DNA of 64,000 nt. Origin: Anastrepha obliqua. Lineage: Eukaryota; Arthropoda; Insecta; Diptera; Tephritidae. The translations under genes were made by a program, and so were the position numbers. Location of the stretch: assembly GCF_027943255.1 (NCBI RefSeq), contig NC_072895.1, positions 89,654,001-89,718,000 of the forward strand. Direction: 5' to 3'. Under the pieces are notes generated by a model that saw only the letters and a program-made list of their open reading frames with translations, made no database searches and was not told where the DNA came from. Of the stretch, positions 11,186 through 22,620 are shown in pieces (position 1 is the stretch's first letter; each line of letters begins with the position of its first letter).

Positions 11186-14100
11186 TTTTGTTTAATTGCG
11201 TTTACGGGAAAGTTTCGAACAACACTAACCTGAGTTAGCACTGGCGTCGTAGCCCTTGAGTAGGACTATTACGCAGCAAAAAGTAGAACGAAATATATCT
11301 TGAAGTTACAAAAAAAAAAAAAAAATCGACTCTTTCCTTCTGACACAGTCTGTAGTAATAAATTTTACTCAATAATGTTTCCCCTTGCCTCTGCATGATC
11401 AAACTGATTTAAGTAGTGACTATTTAAAGCGCCGGCATTTCGTCAGTAGAGCTTAGGAATAATTTAGAGTGCGAAACTGCCAGCACTTCTAGCGAGATGA
11501 TTCAGCATTTCTCACCGTATATTCGCTGCCGGGAGTCATATGAATGAGGTTTATCTCCACATTACACTTAACATTTATGTTACACTGCGTTATACTCATT
11601 TTAGCCCAATACTTCCAATTTCAATATTTCATATTATGTCAATAATTTTGTCTTTTCTATAAATACAAAACTTTTATGTTCCCAAGGAAAAACTCTTTTT
11701 ACTTTATGATTTTCAATTTCCTCATAACCCAACTAATGGCCTAATTACAGGCCATTTTTAATTTCCTTTTTTAATTAGTAATCGAAAACACTCACTTTTC
11801 TAGTGCCACCTAAAATATAATAGTTTTCTTCCAAATTTCTCATTAATCATACATTTGTCTCATAAAGTGTGTCCTTCATTTAATTTTTTCTACCCACAGT
11901 TGGGGGTTAAACAAACTTCACCCCACACCCAAAAATAAATCATTTTTCTTTTAATACACTCGCAACAATTTGTAAACGAATTAAAACACTTATTTATAAT
12001 GTGGCATTAAAAATTAAAATGCTAAATGCAGCGTGCTCAGCATGCACCACGTACCAGGTGGTTGGGTGTCTTAGGCTAAGAATAGCGCGAGCGCGTCGTA
12101 AAAGTACAAAGAAAATGGAGACATCTATTATTAATTGAAAGTCTGTCGGATTGTTGGCTTGACTGCCTGACATCTTAAATGGTCGAATGGTTGAATGACT
12201 GATGGCCACGCCCACTACCGCACCTTTCCTTTTGCTCAACACTTTGCGTTTAGGTGGTGATTTGGAATGAGCCAATTACCCAGTCCTTTGTTGCATAACA
12301 AGCGAAGGGAGCTCATTAGCCTAAAGGCCTGCAAAGCTATTCGAGTTGAATTTCAAAAGACGAGAGGAACGACAGAGGTTCATTGTGTGTGTATGGACGG
12401 CTGTGTGTGTGTGTGTGTGAATGCGTAAGGTAATTTTTCAACAAAACTGGAATAATGGCATGGATGACTGCAGCGCAATGAGTGAATGATTGATTTTGCT
12501 TTGTAATGCACTTTAACTTGCTGAGCTTTATTTGACGAGCATATGACAAGGTGAATAGCGGAAAGAGCAAAGCAAGCACGTCCTGGACTAGAATGGGGTC
12601 TGTGACCTACTCTGCGTACGTATAATGGAGGAGGTAGGCCTATATATAATGAGCGCTAATATTAATAGGTAAAAAATCTTAAAAAAATTTTGTTACTTAT
12701 AATAGTTGTATGGTGGAAAAATAACTAGTTTGTTATTTTTCTGGGAGTGAATTGAGAATTTTATACAATTAAATTTGATTACAAGAAAAATAATTTTTTT
12801 TGCAATATTTCGCCTTTATTTCAGCCTTCCCCTTCTATACTGTTCCAAACCTTTGACTTCTTCCATAGCCCTCATGTACATACATATTTACATTTCAAAC
12901 TAACAACCCATCTTCTGCCCCTTGAATGTACGCGAGCAACGTCATTTATGCAAGGATACTTTTACATTCGAGCGTAATTAGGTCACTTTAATGCGCGCTT
13001 GTATATTTTGATCGCTTTTCTTTTTGTTACTTGCGCTTAATAGTGTAGTTGTTCCTGTGAAATTGCTTTGCCAATTTAGTATTTCACAATATTGATGACT
13101 GGTGTAACTGTAAATAACTAGCGACAATTTCGTACATGCACATACATTTGTTTACGAGCGTCTGCTTAGTGGCGTATTTGTGCATAGTGCGAACCAGTCA
13201 CTCATACGCCCTGGCGTCCACATTGGGCAGTCAATGTCGGCTGCTTCGTGCTGGCCTGCAAGAAGCATAGTTGTACAGTCATGAGTATTTTTCATGTATT
13301 TTTTGATTACTTTTACTTTAGGTGTAGCAAGTTTTCCGAGTTAGAAACCTTTTTTCAAAATTTGAAATTTTGTTTAAAATTAAAAAAAATTTTAAATTTT
13401 TTAGGTTTCGTTTAAAAATTGCAATTATACCGATTGCAAAAGTTAGCAAATTAGCTTGGAGAAAGATGTATCAGTTCATCGATCTGAAGAATTTTTTTAG
13501 TCAACAACTATTTTTGAAAAAAAAAAAAAAATTAATGTAGGATTATGAAGTGAAACTAAGAAATATTGAGAAAAAAAAAACTATTTTCTAATTGTATAAA
13601 TATTTTTTTATTTTTTCATATTTTTATTTCTATGTTTTAGTATTTTTCTATTTGTTTTTCCTTCAAAACTCCGTAGTTTCACTTACTAATCCTAATTTTT
13701 TTAAAACAGTTTGCGAAATGGCTTGCGAAATATAATGAAGAAAGCAATGAATTTCAAACGATCCTTTCTTTAAAAATAATCTTGTAGAAAATGACAAATG
13801 AAGAGGGAATGGAAAATTTTATTAAAAATGTGTTTTTTTTTCGTGTTTAATATTTTTATGTTTTTTTTGGAATTATTAGTGAAATAACTGCCTGATTTAC
13901 CGAGCCATTGAGATACCCTGCACGTATGATGTATTGTTCGGGGAAGAAAAGAACACAGTACGCATACCAATACCTGCCTGTAGTCTAAATATGAGGAACA
14001 ACACTATTCGAATAGCATTGTAACGCTTGAATGGCCCCTTGTGCTGTACGGTTGCTAGAATTGGCCCATCCTAACACTCGCCTTTTATGCCCGCTGCTCT

Positions 14101-14350
14101 TGGGTTTCAAGAGCAATGAGTTAAGATTGCCGAATTTTCAAATAACGTAGGATTTGAGGGGCATTCAACAGAATAAGACTATACAAATCCTTCCCGACAA
14201 ATTGCTTCTAAAGCCTTCAGGGATACAACCGATAGAAAGGAATCCGAAGCAAGGCCCATCCCGAGTTCATTTCGTCCCAGCGTTTGATAAACTTAAGTGC
14301 ATCTGATACTGCAATGAGAATACCTCCAACTTATGTGTAGGAAATAGACG
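11186..14350. other. Long gene-free stretch
   Basis: Mostly AT-rich intergenic or intronic sequence. It contains a poly-A run near 11311, a TG microsatellite at 12387-12420 and homopolymer-rich DNA at 13320-13870. The segment 13980-14340 is less AT-rich and ends directly in an (AAATA)n tract, as a LINE 3' end might, but its translation matched nothing I recognise. Confidence 0.4.
12387..12420. repeat. TG microsatellite
   Basis: Two short (TG)n runs separated by TATGGACGGC, the longer one at about 12403-12419. Confidence 0.85.
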
Positions 14351-14351
14351 C

Positions 14352-14392
14352 AATAAATAAAATAAAATAAAATAAAATAAAATAAAATAAAA
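14352..14392. repeat. (AAATA)n pentanucleotide tract
   Basis: About eight units of AAATA. It directly follows 360 bases of less AT-rich sequence and may be the tail of an unidentified retroelement. Confidence 0.85.
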
Positions 14393-14439
14393 CTAAAAAA
14401 TTAAATAAACGCATTTAAATAAATTAATTTTTTTTAATG

Positions 14440-15260
14440 CTCACACATATTTTTTCAAAACTGCTCTAAAAATAGATGTATTTTTTTCACACACCTTTTA
14501 ATTTCTCATCTCTGGTCTAAGAAGTGCTTTAGTTTTCCTATTGCATAAATTATAAAGGTTTTAAATAAATAAAATTAAATAAAACAAATTTAAATAAATT
14601 TATAAAAATTTATTAATTAAAAAAAAAAAAATTGAGTTCATAATTTTATTCAAATTAAATAAATAAATAAATAAATAAAATAAAAAAAATTTTAATAAAT
14701 AAAAAAAATTAAATTTTTTTTTAAATAATTTGTTTTTTTTTATATTCTGTTTACTTTTCCAAACAGGTATACCTTCAGAGAGCTTCAATTTCTTTTTTAA
14801 TATATTCATACATATTTTTTCAAATATCTTTGAACAAAAACGGTATATTTTTTAGTGTTTTATATATTTTCCCACGCCTTTTAATTTCTCATGTCTGGTC
14901 TGAAAATAGCGTTTGAGTCAACTTAAAAAGGGGCATTTTTTTCGCATTCCGATTCCATTAATTTAAAGTTTTTAAATGAATTAAATAAAAAAAAAAATAT
15001 TAATAAATTTTTTGAGAAAAAATAAAAATTTGTTTCTAATAAAGCTTTTAAATAAGTTTGTTTAAAAAAATTAATTTTTTTTAAAAACAATTTTAAAAAG
15101 GTATATTTTTTAGAGTTTTATATTTTGAATGCACCTCTTAATGTCTCACATCTGGCCTTAAAGTGCTTTTGAGTCAACCCGAAAAAGGGAAACAAGTTTT
15201 TTTTCGAACACCGATTCCATAAAAATTCAGTAAATTTTTAGATGAAGTAATATAATATGT
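14440..15260. repeat. Three diverged copies of an AT-rich repeat
   Basis: The core TTTTAATTTCTCATNTCTGG recurs near 14495-14515, 14878-14898 and 15137-15156 (as CTTAATGTCTCACATCTGG). Each core is preceded by a TGTATTTTTTTNA/GTATATTTTTTAG segment. Copies 2 and 3 are followed by GAGTCAAC and later GATTCCAT. Spacing is irregular (about 380 and 260 bases) because poly-A/AAATA stretches differ in length between copies. No coding content. Confidence 0.65.
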
Positions 15261-15689
15261 AAATAAATTGAAAAATGTATTTTCGATTCCAAGGCGTGCA
15301 TGGCGGTAGTACAAAATGCAACGTTTAGAAAACTATTTCTACTTCGGGATCAAGGACCAAAAAGGTGTTATCATCAATATTAATAGACTTGAGCGCTTTT
15401 TAGAGCAACTTTCACTTCAAGATTGTAGTAGATATTTCGATATTGTAACCCAAGTGGAGGGAACTAAAGCTTTGCCACTTGCCATTGTTCTACTAACGCC
15501 AGCAACATGAGTGTGTAAGAATGAAAATGTTGTCAAATCCTGTTTGATATTTGATTCTCGCAAAATAAGAAGATTTGATTTGTGATATAAAAAGTTCATC
15601 AATTCAACGCATTTTCACAAAATTGCTAAATTTCCACACTCTTGCTGCTGGCATAAGGCGGACGATGTGAGGATGGGGACGATATATTT
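15261..15689. other. Gene-free stretch
   Basis: A 64-codon frame at 15316-15510 (MQRLENYFYFGIKDQKG) has no recognised relative. Nothing else is seen. Confidence 0.35.
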
Positions 15690-16010
15690 TACTGATTTAG
15701 TTAGTTGGTGAACTTTAAACGAACTTTAAACCGCGAATTCTGGTTTTACTTTCTTTCAATGCTTTCTAAATGCTGTGCCAGAAAGTCAAGGAAATCGGAG
15801 AAAAGCCGACGGAGATATTTCACTTTAGCCGAAGTATCATAGTTAGTTGGGGAAGTAGTATAGCAAACTTTAAACGAATCTTAAGGAGTTATTTGTAAAC
15901 TTCAAACTTCGGTTCCTTACTTTTTTCTAACGCTTGACGCTTCCTATATACTGTCTCAAAATTTCTAGGAAATCGGAGGAAAACTTACGCCATTGCTTGC
16001 CGAAGAGGGG
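15690..16010. repeat. Two-copy tandem repeat of about 160 bp
   Basis: Both copies share, in the same order, TTAGTTGG, AAACTTTAAACGAA, ACTTTCTTTCAATGCTT or its counterpart ACTTTTTTCTAACGCTT, and GGAAATCGGAGAAAA or GGAAATCGGAGGAAA. Copy 1 spans about 15690-15840 and copy 2 about 15841-16010. Divergence is moderate, so the duplication is old. Confidence 0.7.
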
Positions 16011-18290
16011 ACGATATCAGAGAAAGTTCTGTTGATAAAAGTGTGTTCTGATATTTTATGATCGCAGCTTAGTTCTAAAATCGAAGGGCTTAACAACTAT
16101 TTTTCTTAACTTAATCGATTATATTATATTTAACTTTTGTAAGCCTTAAGATATCACCTCTTTGTAAACATATCGGTAGGGTGTGCGTAAGTTATTTCGA
16201 ATTTTCTCTAAATATATTTATTTAAATTTCATTTAACTACATTTGCAAGATATTTGTCTTTGCACATTCCAATATGTTTATGTTCTAAACAATTAGTTTT
16301 TATTGGAAATTAATTACCTATTAATTTATTTCTATTTACTTTAAATTTGCAATAACTCCAAGCAATTGTTTACCAAGAGGCTGCTAAGTATTTAGTTTAG
16401 TGTAATTATTTAATAATTTTTAAAATTAAAATCTTTTTTTCAGTTTAGCTAGCAAAAGCGAACATAATCGCTTCATATCTCTTCTCTCTCGACTTATTTC
16501 TAGAAAATCTCACCAGCTTTATTTGCACTTTTGCATAAAATTAATTAAAATGAATCAGAATAACTTTTTTCATATCACTGTTCGAATTAAAATCCAAACT
16601 GAAAACGAAGATGCAATTTTTATCGCCTCCCCTGTGCGACGTGGCGTATACGTTACATAAAATTTCCGTACGCGCGTGCCTTTCAAATCTCATTATTCAT
16701 ATAGATACATAGCAGCTCGCGTCAAGCGAACGAATAATAATGAAATAAGTGTCAGCATAGCAAAAAACAAAAAAAAAAAACAAACCCAAGCCGCCAACAT
16801 GCTGGCGTGCCGTTATAGCGTTACTTTATCAAGCGTGTCGCAGCAACGCCAGCAGATTCATCAACTTTGACTTTTAGTTAACAAAGTCACAAAACTTTTT
16901 TCCAGTTTTTGACTTGGAGTGTAGTTTCATATTTCTTTCTTGTACAAACGCTCGATTTTTATGTTTTGGTGTTTTTTTTTTTCTGTTTATTTTTTTTTTT
17001 TGTGAAAATGAGTTTCGTGCGGGCTTGGAATCTGTGTGTGGCACGCGTAAACGCTGCTAATCTCCTAAAAGTCTGTGCTGGCTTAATGAATATGCATCAC
17101 CAACGAAAATAGCGTTTGAGTTTGACACTTCTGCAGACAGATTTGGCTTTTTTGTCTCTTTTCGGAAAAAGTTTATTTTTCGCAGCAATTTAGATACCCT
17201 GCTCGTGTGTTCTCTCTCTTTCACTCTCTCTCTCACTTTCTTGAACTCACTGGTCACTTTTCGACTTTTGGCTGTGAATTTTCACACACTCTTCGTTGTT
17301 GTATTTAAATTCAAATTTAGGTCGTTGGGGAAATTTTTTCCGTTTCACTACTTCACTACAGGTTTGAAATTCTCTTCTGCTTTGTTTTGGAAACTAATTA
17401 AAATAGATAAGAGAACTGGGTTGAGATACCTGCGCCTTAAACGTACTTTTTTATATGTTGGTATGTTGGTAAAAACGTCGTTGTGAAATCCTACTCTGAA
17501 AAAAAGGGATGTAGAAAAAATTATCCTGCCAACTGTGCTACTCACCGATCCCATAAATTTACCCACACAATCGCAGAAACTCATTTGTGCTTCGTTAATA
17601 TCCATGACCTTTCGCTAACGCCCTAAGCCCACTTTAAAAACTTTCTTCGCCCGTGTTATCGCCGCAACATTGCGAGACCTTCTGCTTCAATTCAAGTTTG
17701 AAAAAAAGCAGCAAGTATTTGCTGGTTTTGCAAAAAGTTTTTGAGCTTCCTTTGACAATCATAGCTTATGGCACATTCAAATATAAAGTTTGATAACATA
17801 TCGATTACTTGTCTTGCTGCGCAAAACTTAAATACCTTCACTGAGCCATGGGCGTGGGAGAGTGAAAAAAGACAACAACCAAAAAAGAAAAAAACACAAT
17901 CAAAAGTTCGCGCGCGTGGTCGCAAAGCTTTTCGCAAAGATATCGTAACTAAATGCTTAGCAGTGAAGACATTTTTTACACCAGCAAAGTTTGTCTGTGG
18001 ATATTTCAGACACTTTCACACTCCTACAAATATGTCTTATATATCACAATTTATTGCGCGTCAACTTTTTACGAGAGTGTTCAATTTATTTCACAAATGT
18101 TGGAAGAACTTTGCGACTTAAATAACTGGGTACACAAAAATAGGTTTGCTAGGAAAATTTTATAGAAAAAAAAGGTTCTAAATTTTTGGGGATATACTTC
18201 TGCTTGTTCTGTTTATTCACATCGCAGTTAAAAAGGAAAATAGTGAGACTCTTTTGAGGGAGTATACGGGCAGTTTTTTCAGCGTCCTCA
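16011..18290. other. Gene-free stretch with promoter-like composition
   Basis: The segments 16640-16870 and 17000-17260 are richer in GC and in CG-containing words than the rest. They contain CAAAAAACAAAAA and GAGA/CTCT runs (17207-17245) like those often seen around fly promoters and long 5' UTRs. No exon with a recognisable product was found. A 117-codon frame at 17768-18121 lacks any family resemblance. Confidence 0.3.
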
Positions 18291-18299
18291 AGTATAAGT

Positions 18300-19229
18300 A
18301 TATAAACCCTTCAAACTCTGAGCAAGATGAATGGGCACGGCAAACACTGTTTTCGCATTTTCACGGATGGCTCCAGGACCGAGCACGGTTGCGGCTTTGG
18401 TGCCAACGTGAAATTCAGCGGGACAAAACTACACTTTACTCTTAGAACGTACGTATCTGTGTTTCAAGCGGAGCTGTATGCTGTTCAAGAAGCAGTGAGC
18501 TTTGTCGTGGAAAACAGATGGAGAGGCAGATTGGTATGTGTCTGCAGCGACAGCAAAGCTTCGCACACGGCTTTAGTCAGCCCTCCAACCACTTCAAAGG
18601 TAATTGAGTCTTCTAAATGCAGGCTGAGCTATGTCGGTACACATAACATCATGATGTTAACTTGGGTATCGGAACACTTGGGTAATGCGGTTAACGAAAC
18701 CTCTGACTCTTTAGCTAGGATGGGCACTCAGGCCAACTTCTTTGGCTTGGAGACTGTTCTGCTACTGCTTTCTGCACCCATCGAAACCACAGTTTCAACC
18801 CACAATGGCAGGCTGAGAAGGGATGCAGATAGACAAAACCGATGTGAATTGTCATAACCGACCGACTGTCGCAGTTCCTCCTGTCACTAAGCAGAGGGGG
18901 CTGCAGAAGGCTGCTTGAACTGATGACGGGCCACTTGGCCACTACGGGCAAAGCACATGGAAAAGGTAGGCATCTCAGACAGTGCACTCTGCCCAGCATG
19001 TGGAGAAGAGGTTTAGACGGCGGACCACTTTCTGGGCATCTGCGCTGCCTTCGCTCGAATCAGGCTTGATGTCTTTGACACTGATGTGCTAAGAAGCGAC
19101 CACCTTGGCTCCTTGGCACCAGATTTAAAGAAAATTAAAAAGCGAATCCGAGTGCAGTACAATAAATTTCATTGTGTCTGAGTGCTCTACTGGCTGGTCT
19201 GTCCCGACAAAAAAAAAAAAAAAAAAATT
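18300..19229 (+). mobile_element. LINE family B, copy 2: RNase H, Cys tail, 3' UTR and poly-A
   Basis: The copy is 5'-truncated just inside RNase H. The frame 18327-18857 reads HGKHCFRIFTDGSRTEHG, then FQAELYAVQEA, CVCSDSKASHTA and NETSDSLARMGTQ, clearly homologous to 6955-7370. The GHV/GIAGN part of the copy at 6 kb is here degraded to SEHLGNAVN. The Cys tail continues out of frame (CPACGEE near 18985-19010). A 3' UTR leads to an uninterrupted A run at 19210-19229. The truncated 5' end and A tail are the expected signature of target-primed insertion. A clear target duplication was not found. Frameshifts make it inactive. Confidence 0.9.
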
Positions 19230-19684
19230 AAAACATTAACCGCTCCTTTCGTTTTTGGTTCTTAGCTGCTGATTGTAATACGATTTTCATTAATACGAAA
19301 TAATGGCGAAAGCATTGAGTGAGAATTGTTCTTTTTTATTTTTGGAGGAATGAAGCATTTGTTGGATGGGATGGTGCCAACTATATTGCAAGTCCTATAG
19401 CAGTGCGGTGCTAAGCTCGATTTAATGTGATGAAAAAGTTATTATTGTACGGCTACTGTTCCCAAATTGACTGGTTTATTGTACCATTACCTTTTCCTCT
19501 TAATTAAATCCACGCTCATCTCCTTCTGATCGGCCACAGTATTAGTTTTCATGGCTACGAATATCTTTTTTGGGAGTCACATGCCCACTAGATTATTGTG
19601 CTGTTTTTCGCCGATAGCCAAATGAATTCAAACTTAGTGCTAGTCAGATCATTTCGAACCCATTATTTTGCATCTGGATGCGCT
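19230..19684. other. Gene-free stretch downstream of the minus-strand ORF
   Basis: No gene recognised. If the ORF at 19685-20200 is real, this would be its 3' flank. Confidence 0.35.
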
Positions 19685-20200
19685 TTATTTCATTTTTGAA
19701 TGGCTGCACTCGCGTATCAATTTATTTACGAAATGATAGGGAATGAAAAATTCGGTGTAAAAAATGTATTGGATGGGAATGGCGTTCGGCTGCCATGGCC
19801 TGGAGCAAAGTCGCATAGTATTGTGTTTTCGAATACGAATTGGCCCAAATGGCCCATATTTCACCAACTTTATTCCATTTGTGCTATGGAAAAACTGATC
19901 GTTACCACTTGGTTCTGGCGCAGCCGTCGACTCATTCAATAAATCGTCCTCAATTTCTTCATCGCCGTCAAGTATTTGATTTGGCTCTATTATTTCTTCT
20001 TGCTCAATATCGAATGCATCTTCTTCAGGGAAATAGTCCCCATATCGATTATCACCACCACCAAATGGATCCCTTTCACCATCGTTATCGTCTTTTGTAA
20101 TTCGATGACGATGAACAGTCTCCAAGCCCACAGAAAGCCGCTTATAATAATCAACACAAAGGTTTCTTCCATGTGATCTTATGTTGCATATGAACTCCAT
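19685..20200 (-). CDS. Hypothetical acidic protein, 171 residues (candidate host gene)
   Basis: I do not recognise this protein. It is a single open frame from ATG at 20200 to a TAA at 19685. The stop sits inside ATGAAATAAAG, so an AATAAA-like signal overlaps it. The N-terminal 30 residues are basic. Residues about 35-95 are strongly acidic (EEDAFDIEQEEIIEP, DGDEEIEDDLLNE). The last 70 residues are hydrophobic and aromatic (KLVKYGPFGPIRIRKHN, IPIQYIFYTEFFIPYHFVN). No signal peptide or obvious membrane helix is visible. Mixed codon use and lower AT content than the surroundings favour a real or recently real gene, exon or retrocopy. The overlapping plus-strand frames appear to be shadows. It is flanked by transposon remnants, so a transposon accessory protein is possible. 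Confidence 0.4.
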   Translation of the reverse strand: MEFICNIRSHGRNLCVDYYKRLSVGLETVHRHRITKDDNDGERDPFGGGDNRYGDYFPEEDAFDIEQEEIIEPNQILDGDEEIEDDLLNESTAAPEPSGNDQFFHSTNGIKLVKYGPFGPIRIRKHNTMRLCSRPWQPNAIPIQYIFYTEFFIPYHFVNKLIRECSHSKMK

Positions 20201-21024
20201 TGAATCGCACGTTATGATGCTTTATTTTGCACGTAATTAACTTTTTATTTGACACCAACGTGTTAGTTGCTGACAGACTGAGAAATAGAAACGAAGCAGA
20301 AGCAGCCAGTGCTCAAAAAAGGACAAAGAAACTACACAAAAACACGTTTTTACATGTGCAGTTAAGCTAAATGACCGTAAAAGATAGTCTAATCATAGAT
20401 TTACCACAAAAAGTAGAAAAAAGCAGGTAGAATAGACAAAATGCATCATATTTACATACATTTATATAGGAGTCCAGCCAAACCCGACGGGGCCAACCGA
20501 AATCCATAAATCGATAGAAAATTAAATTCTAGGAAGCTACGTGGAAGCTCAAGTCGTTAGCTGTAGTAAAAATATGTTATAAAATGCGTAAGTCGAAAAA
20601 GATCTGCCCAGACCATGGTGCCCAACGGAGGGTTAAACAGAAAACGAAGGCATAGTTTCTGCGAAAAATATTTGGGTGTTGCCGCACGAGTTTAAGTGCA
20701 TGCTCATGAAAGTTTTCCAAAAAAGACAAAAAACTTATTAATCTCTACGAGTGGCATTTTTATTAACTTTTCGTTTCCTTAAATGCGTGAAATCTCATTG
20801 CACCGTGAAATTATCGGGATGATGTTACCCATTTAGTATTGAAATGGAGTTTCATTTACAGGTGACTGGTGCCATTTCAACGAAGTAGCGTAGAATCTTC
20901 TAAAGCTAAGGAGTTTTTCAAAAGGTGTGTGTAGTTGTTGTTTCAAAATAAAACACGTAAAAACTAAGATTATTTCAAAATAAATTACTTAAAAGAAAAA
21001 TAAATAAGTGAAAAAATAATTGGC
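20201..21024. other. Gene-free stretch
   Basis: The segment 20470-20640 is GC-richer (CCAAACCCGACGGGGCCAACC) and may be part of an unidentified repeat. No gene recognised. Confidence 0.35.
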
Positions 21025-21145
21025 GTGTACACTTCTCTCCGAGCCGAGCTCTTTCTCTTTTGTGGTGTGCATCTTGAAGTTTTTTTTTCATAAATCGAGG
21101 GACCTGCAGTTGACTCCAAACGGCAAATCTTTTGTTTAGTTTTTT
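21025..21145 (-). mobile_element. Partial SINE copy (tail half only)
   Basis: GCCGAGCTC, TTTTGTGGTGTGCATCTTGA, GGGACCTGCAG and GACTCCAAACGGCAAAT match the left part of the full copies at 30337, 32237 and 33942. The core and tRNA-like head are missing. Confidence 0.75.
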
Positions 21146-21234
21146 TTTTTATAAAACACTGAAAGAGGAGCTGGAAAAAAATAATTCGAAGGCCAAGGGT
21201 CGACTATTACAAAAAACTTATTCTCTAATATTAA

Positions 21235-21535
21235 GAACGTGGAAATATCCACCATGAGCCCGTCTAAGGTCACGAAGTAAAATCAATGCATGAATATCTT
21301 ATATCGATCTTGAAAGTTGTTCAGCAATACTTTGTGCTTTAACAGCAATATTCCCATCAGAACGTCTAAAATTTAGTCCGTCACTCCTTTTTCTATCGGC
21401 GACAGAACCAGTTTCCTCAAATTTCTTCACCAACCTTTGAATTGTGGAGTCGTTCGGACGATTATTTCCCCCTAAAAAATACTAATTTTGAGATATGTTT
21501 TTCTCGGTAAAGATCGGTTATTTTCATAATGAGTT
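21235..21535 (-). mobile_element. D41D/mariner-superfamily transposase N-terminal fragment
   Basis: The minus strand reads GNNRPNDSTIQRLVKKF, then EETGSVADRK, and further SDGNIAVKAQSIAEQLSRSI before a stop. This is the DNA-binding linker region typical of the transposase family whose catalytic half occurs at 22017-22620 and 36554-37174. Here only the N-terminal half survives and no catalytic domain follows. It lies 270 bases from the left inverted repeat of the plus-strand D41D element, in opposite orientation. It is therefore a separate insertion, not the missing half of that copy. Confidence 0.75.
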
Positions 21536-21808
21536 TGAATAGTTTTAAGGCGTTGATCTATAGCGTAAAATTTTACTACATAATTTTACTACGTAAAATT
21601 TGTCTACATAACAAATTTCAAAGATGACATAAAAAAGGCACCATTCAGGAATTATTCACTAGGCGTCATTTTTTAAATATACTTTACTATTTTTTTGTAA
21701 AGCTTCTGCTTCATTCTGGTAAAAATAAACCATATTTGAGGCTTCTTGAAATTTTCATTTTTCCCGTAACCACACACTTTTAATTCAAACATACGTTCCT
21801 ATGAAATA

Positions 21809-21840
21809 AAAGGTGGTTAAATTTTAAGGGCCGATGTTGA
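21809..21840 (+). repeat. Left terminal inverted repeat of D41D element
   Basis: It starts AAAGGTGGTTAAATTTTAAG directly after TA. It pairs with 22695-22726 at 28 of 32 positions. Confidence 0.9.
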
Positions 21841-22016
21841 ATGTGAGCCACACCTAAACGTCAAGTTCTTTTCTGCATTTTATTTCACAATTTTTAATTT
21901 GAGACTAACACAATTTGAATTATGGAAAGATACACAATCGAGCAACGCGTTAATGTTATTCAGGCTTATTATGAAAACGGGCGTTCAAATCAAAATGAAT
22001 ATCAAAGAAAATCATC

Positions 22017-22620
22017 TTGAGTGATGAGGCACATTTTCACCTCAGTGGATTCGTCAATAATCAGAATTGCCGCATTTGGGCGAATGATAATCTAAGAATG
22101 ATTGCCGAAAAACTAATGCACCCACAAAGAGTAACTGGGCCGGCGGCATCATTGGGCCGCATTTTTTTCCAAAATGAGGCCGGTCAGGCAGTAACTGTGA
22201 ATAGTGTTCGCTATCGTGAGATGATAACAAACTTTTTACGGCCCGAATTGGAAGATATGGATGTGGATGGTATGTGGTTTCAACAGAACGGTGCCACTTG
22301 TCACACAGCTAAAGAAACAATGGCTCTTTTGCGCGAAAAAATTTGATTGCCGAATAATCTCACGTCGCGGCGATGTCAATTGGCCGCCAAGATCATGTGA
22401 TTTGACACCGTTGGACTTCTTTCTTTGAGGTTATTTGAAAGGAAAGGTGTACGTCGATGAGCCAGCAACAATTCAAGAGCTAAAGGATGAGATAATTCGG
22501 CACATTAACGGCATAGAACCTCAATTATGCCTAAGCGTCATCGAAAATTTGGGCCATCGGATGGAAGTGTGCCGCCGATGCCGTGGCGGCCATTTGGCCA
22601 ATATTTTATTTCATACGTAA
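22017..22620 (+). pseudogene. D41D transposase catalytic half (broken)
   Basis: This is a transposase of the IS630-Tc1-mariner superfamily, which cuts and pastes the element at TA. First acidic motif: LSDEAHFHLSGFVN (Asp kept). Second motif: WFQQNGATCHTAKE, where the catalytic Asp has become Asn. After a frameshift near 22345, the third motif region CDLTPLDFFL is at about 22398-22427 with its Asp kept, but the expected Trp of FLWG is a stop (TTTCTTTGAGG). The C-terminus from 22435 reads KGKVYVDEPATIQELKDEI and ends RRCRGGHLANILFHT. Loss of the catalytic Asp alone would abolish activity. Confidence 0.9.

Noticed and set aside
17200..17260. Promoter with GAGA elements
   Set aside because: CT repeats alone are not enough; no TATA/initiator arrangement with a plausible downstream gene was found.
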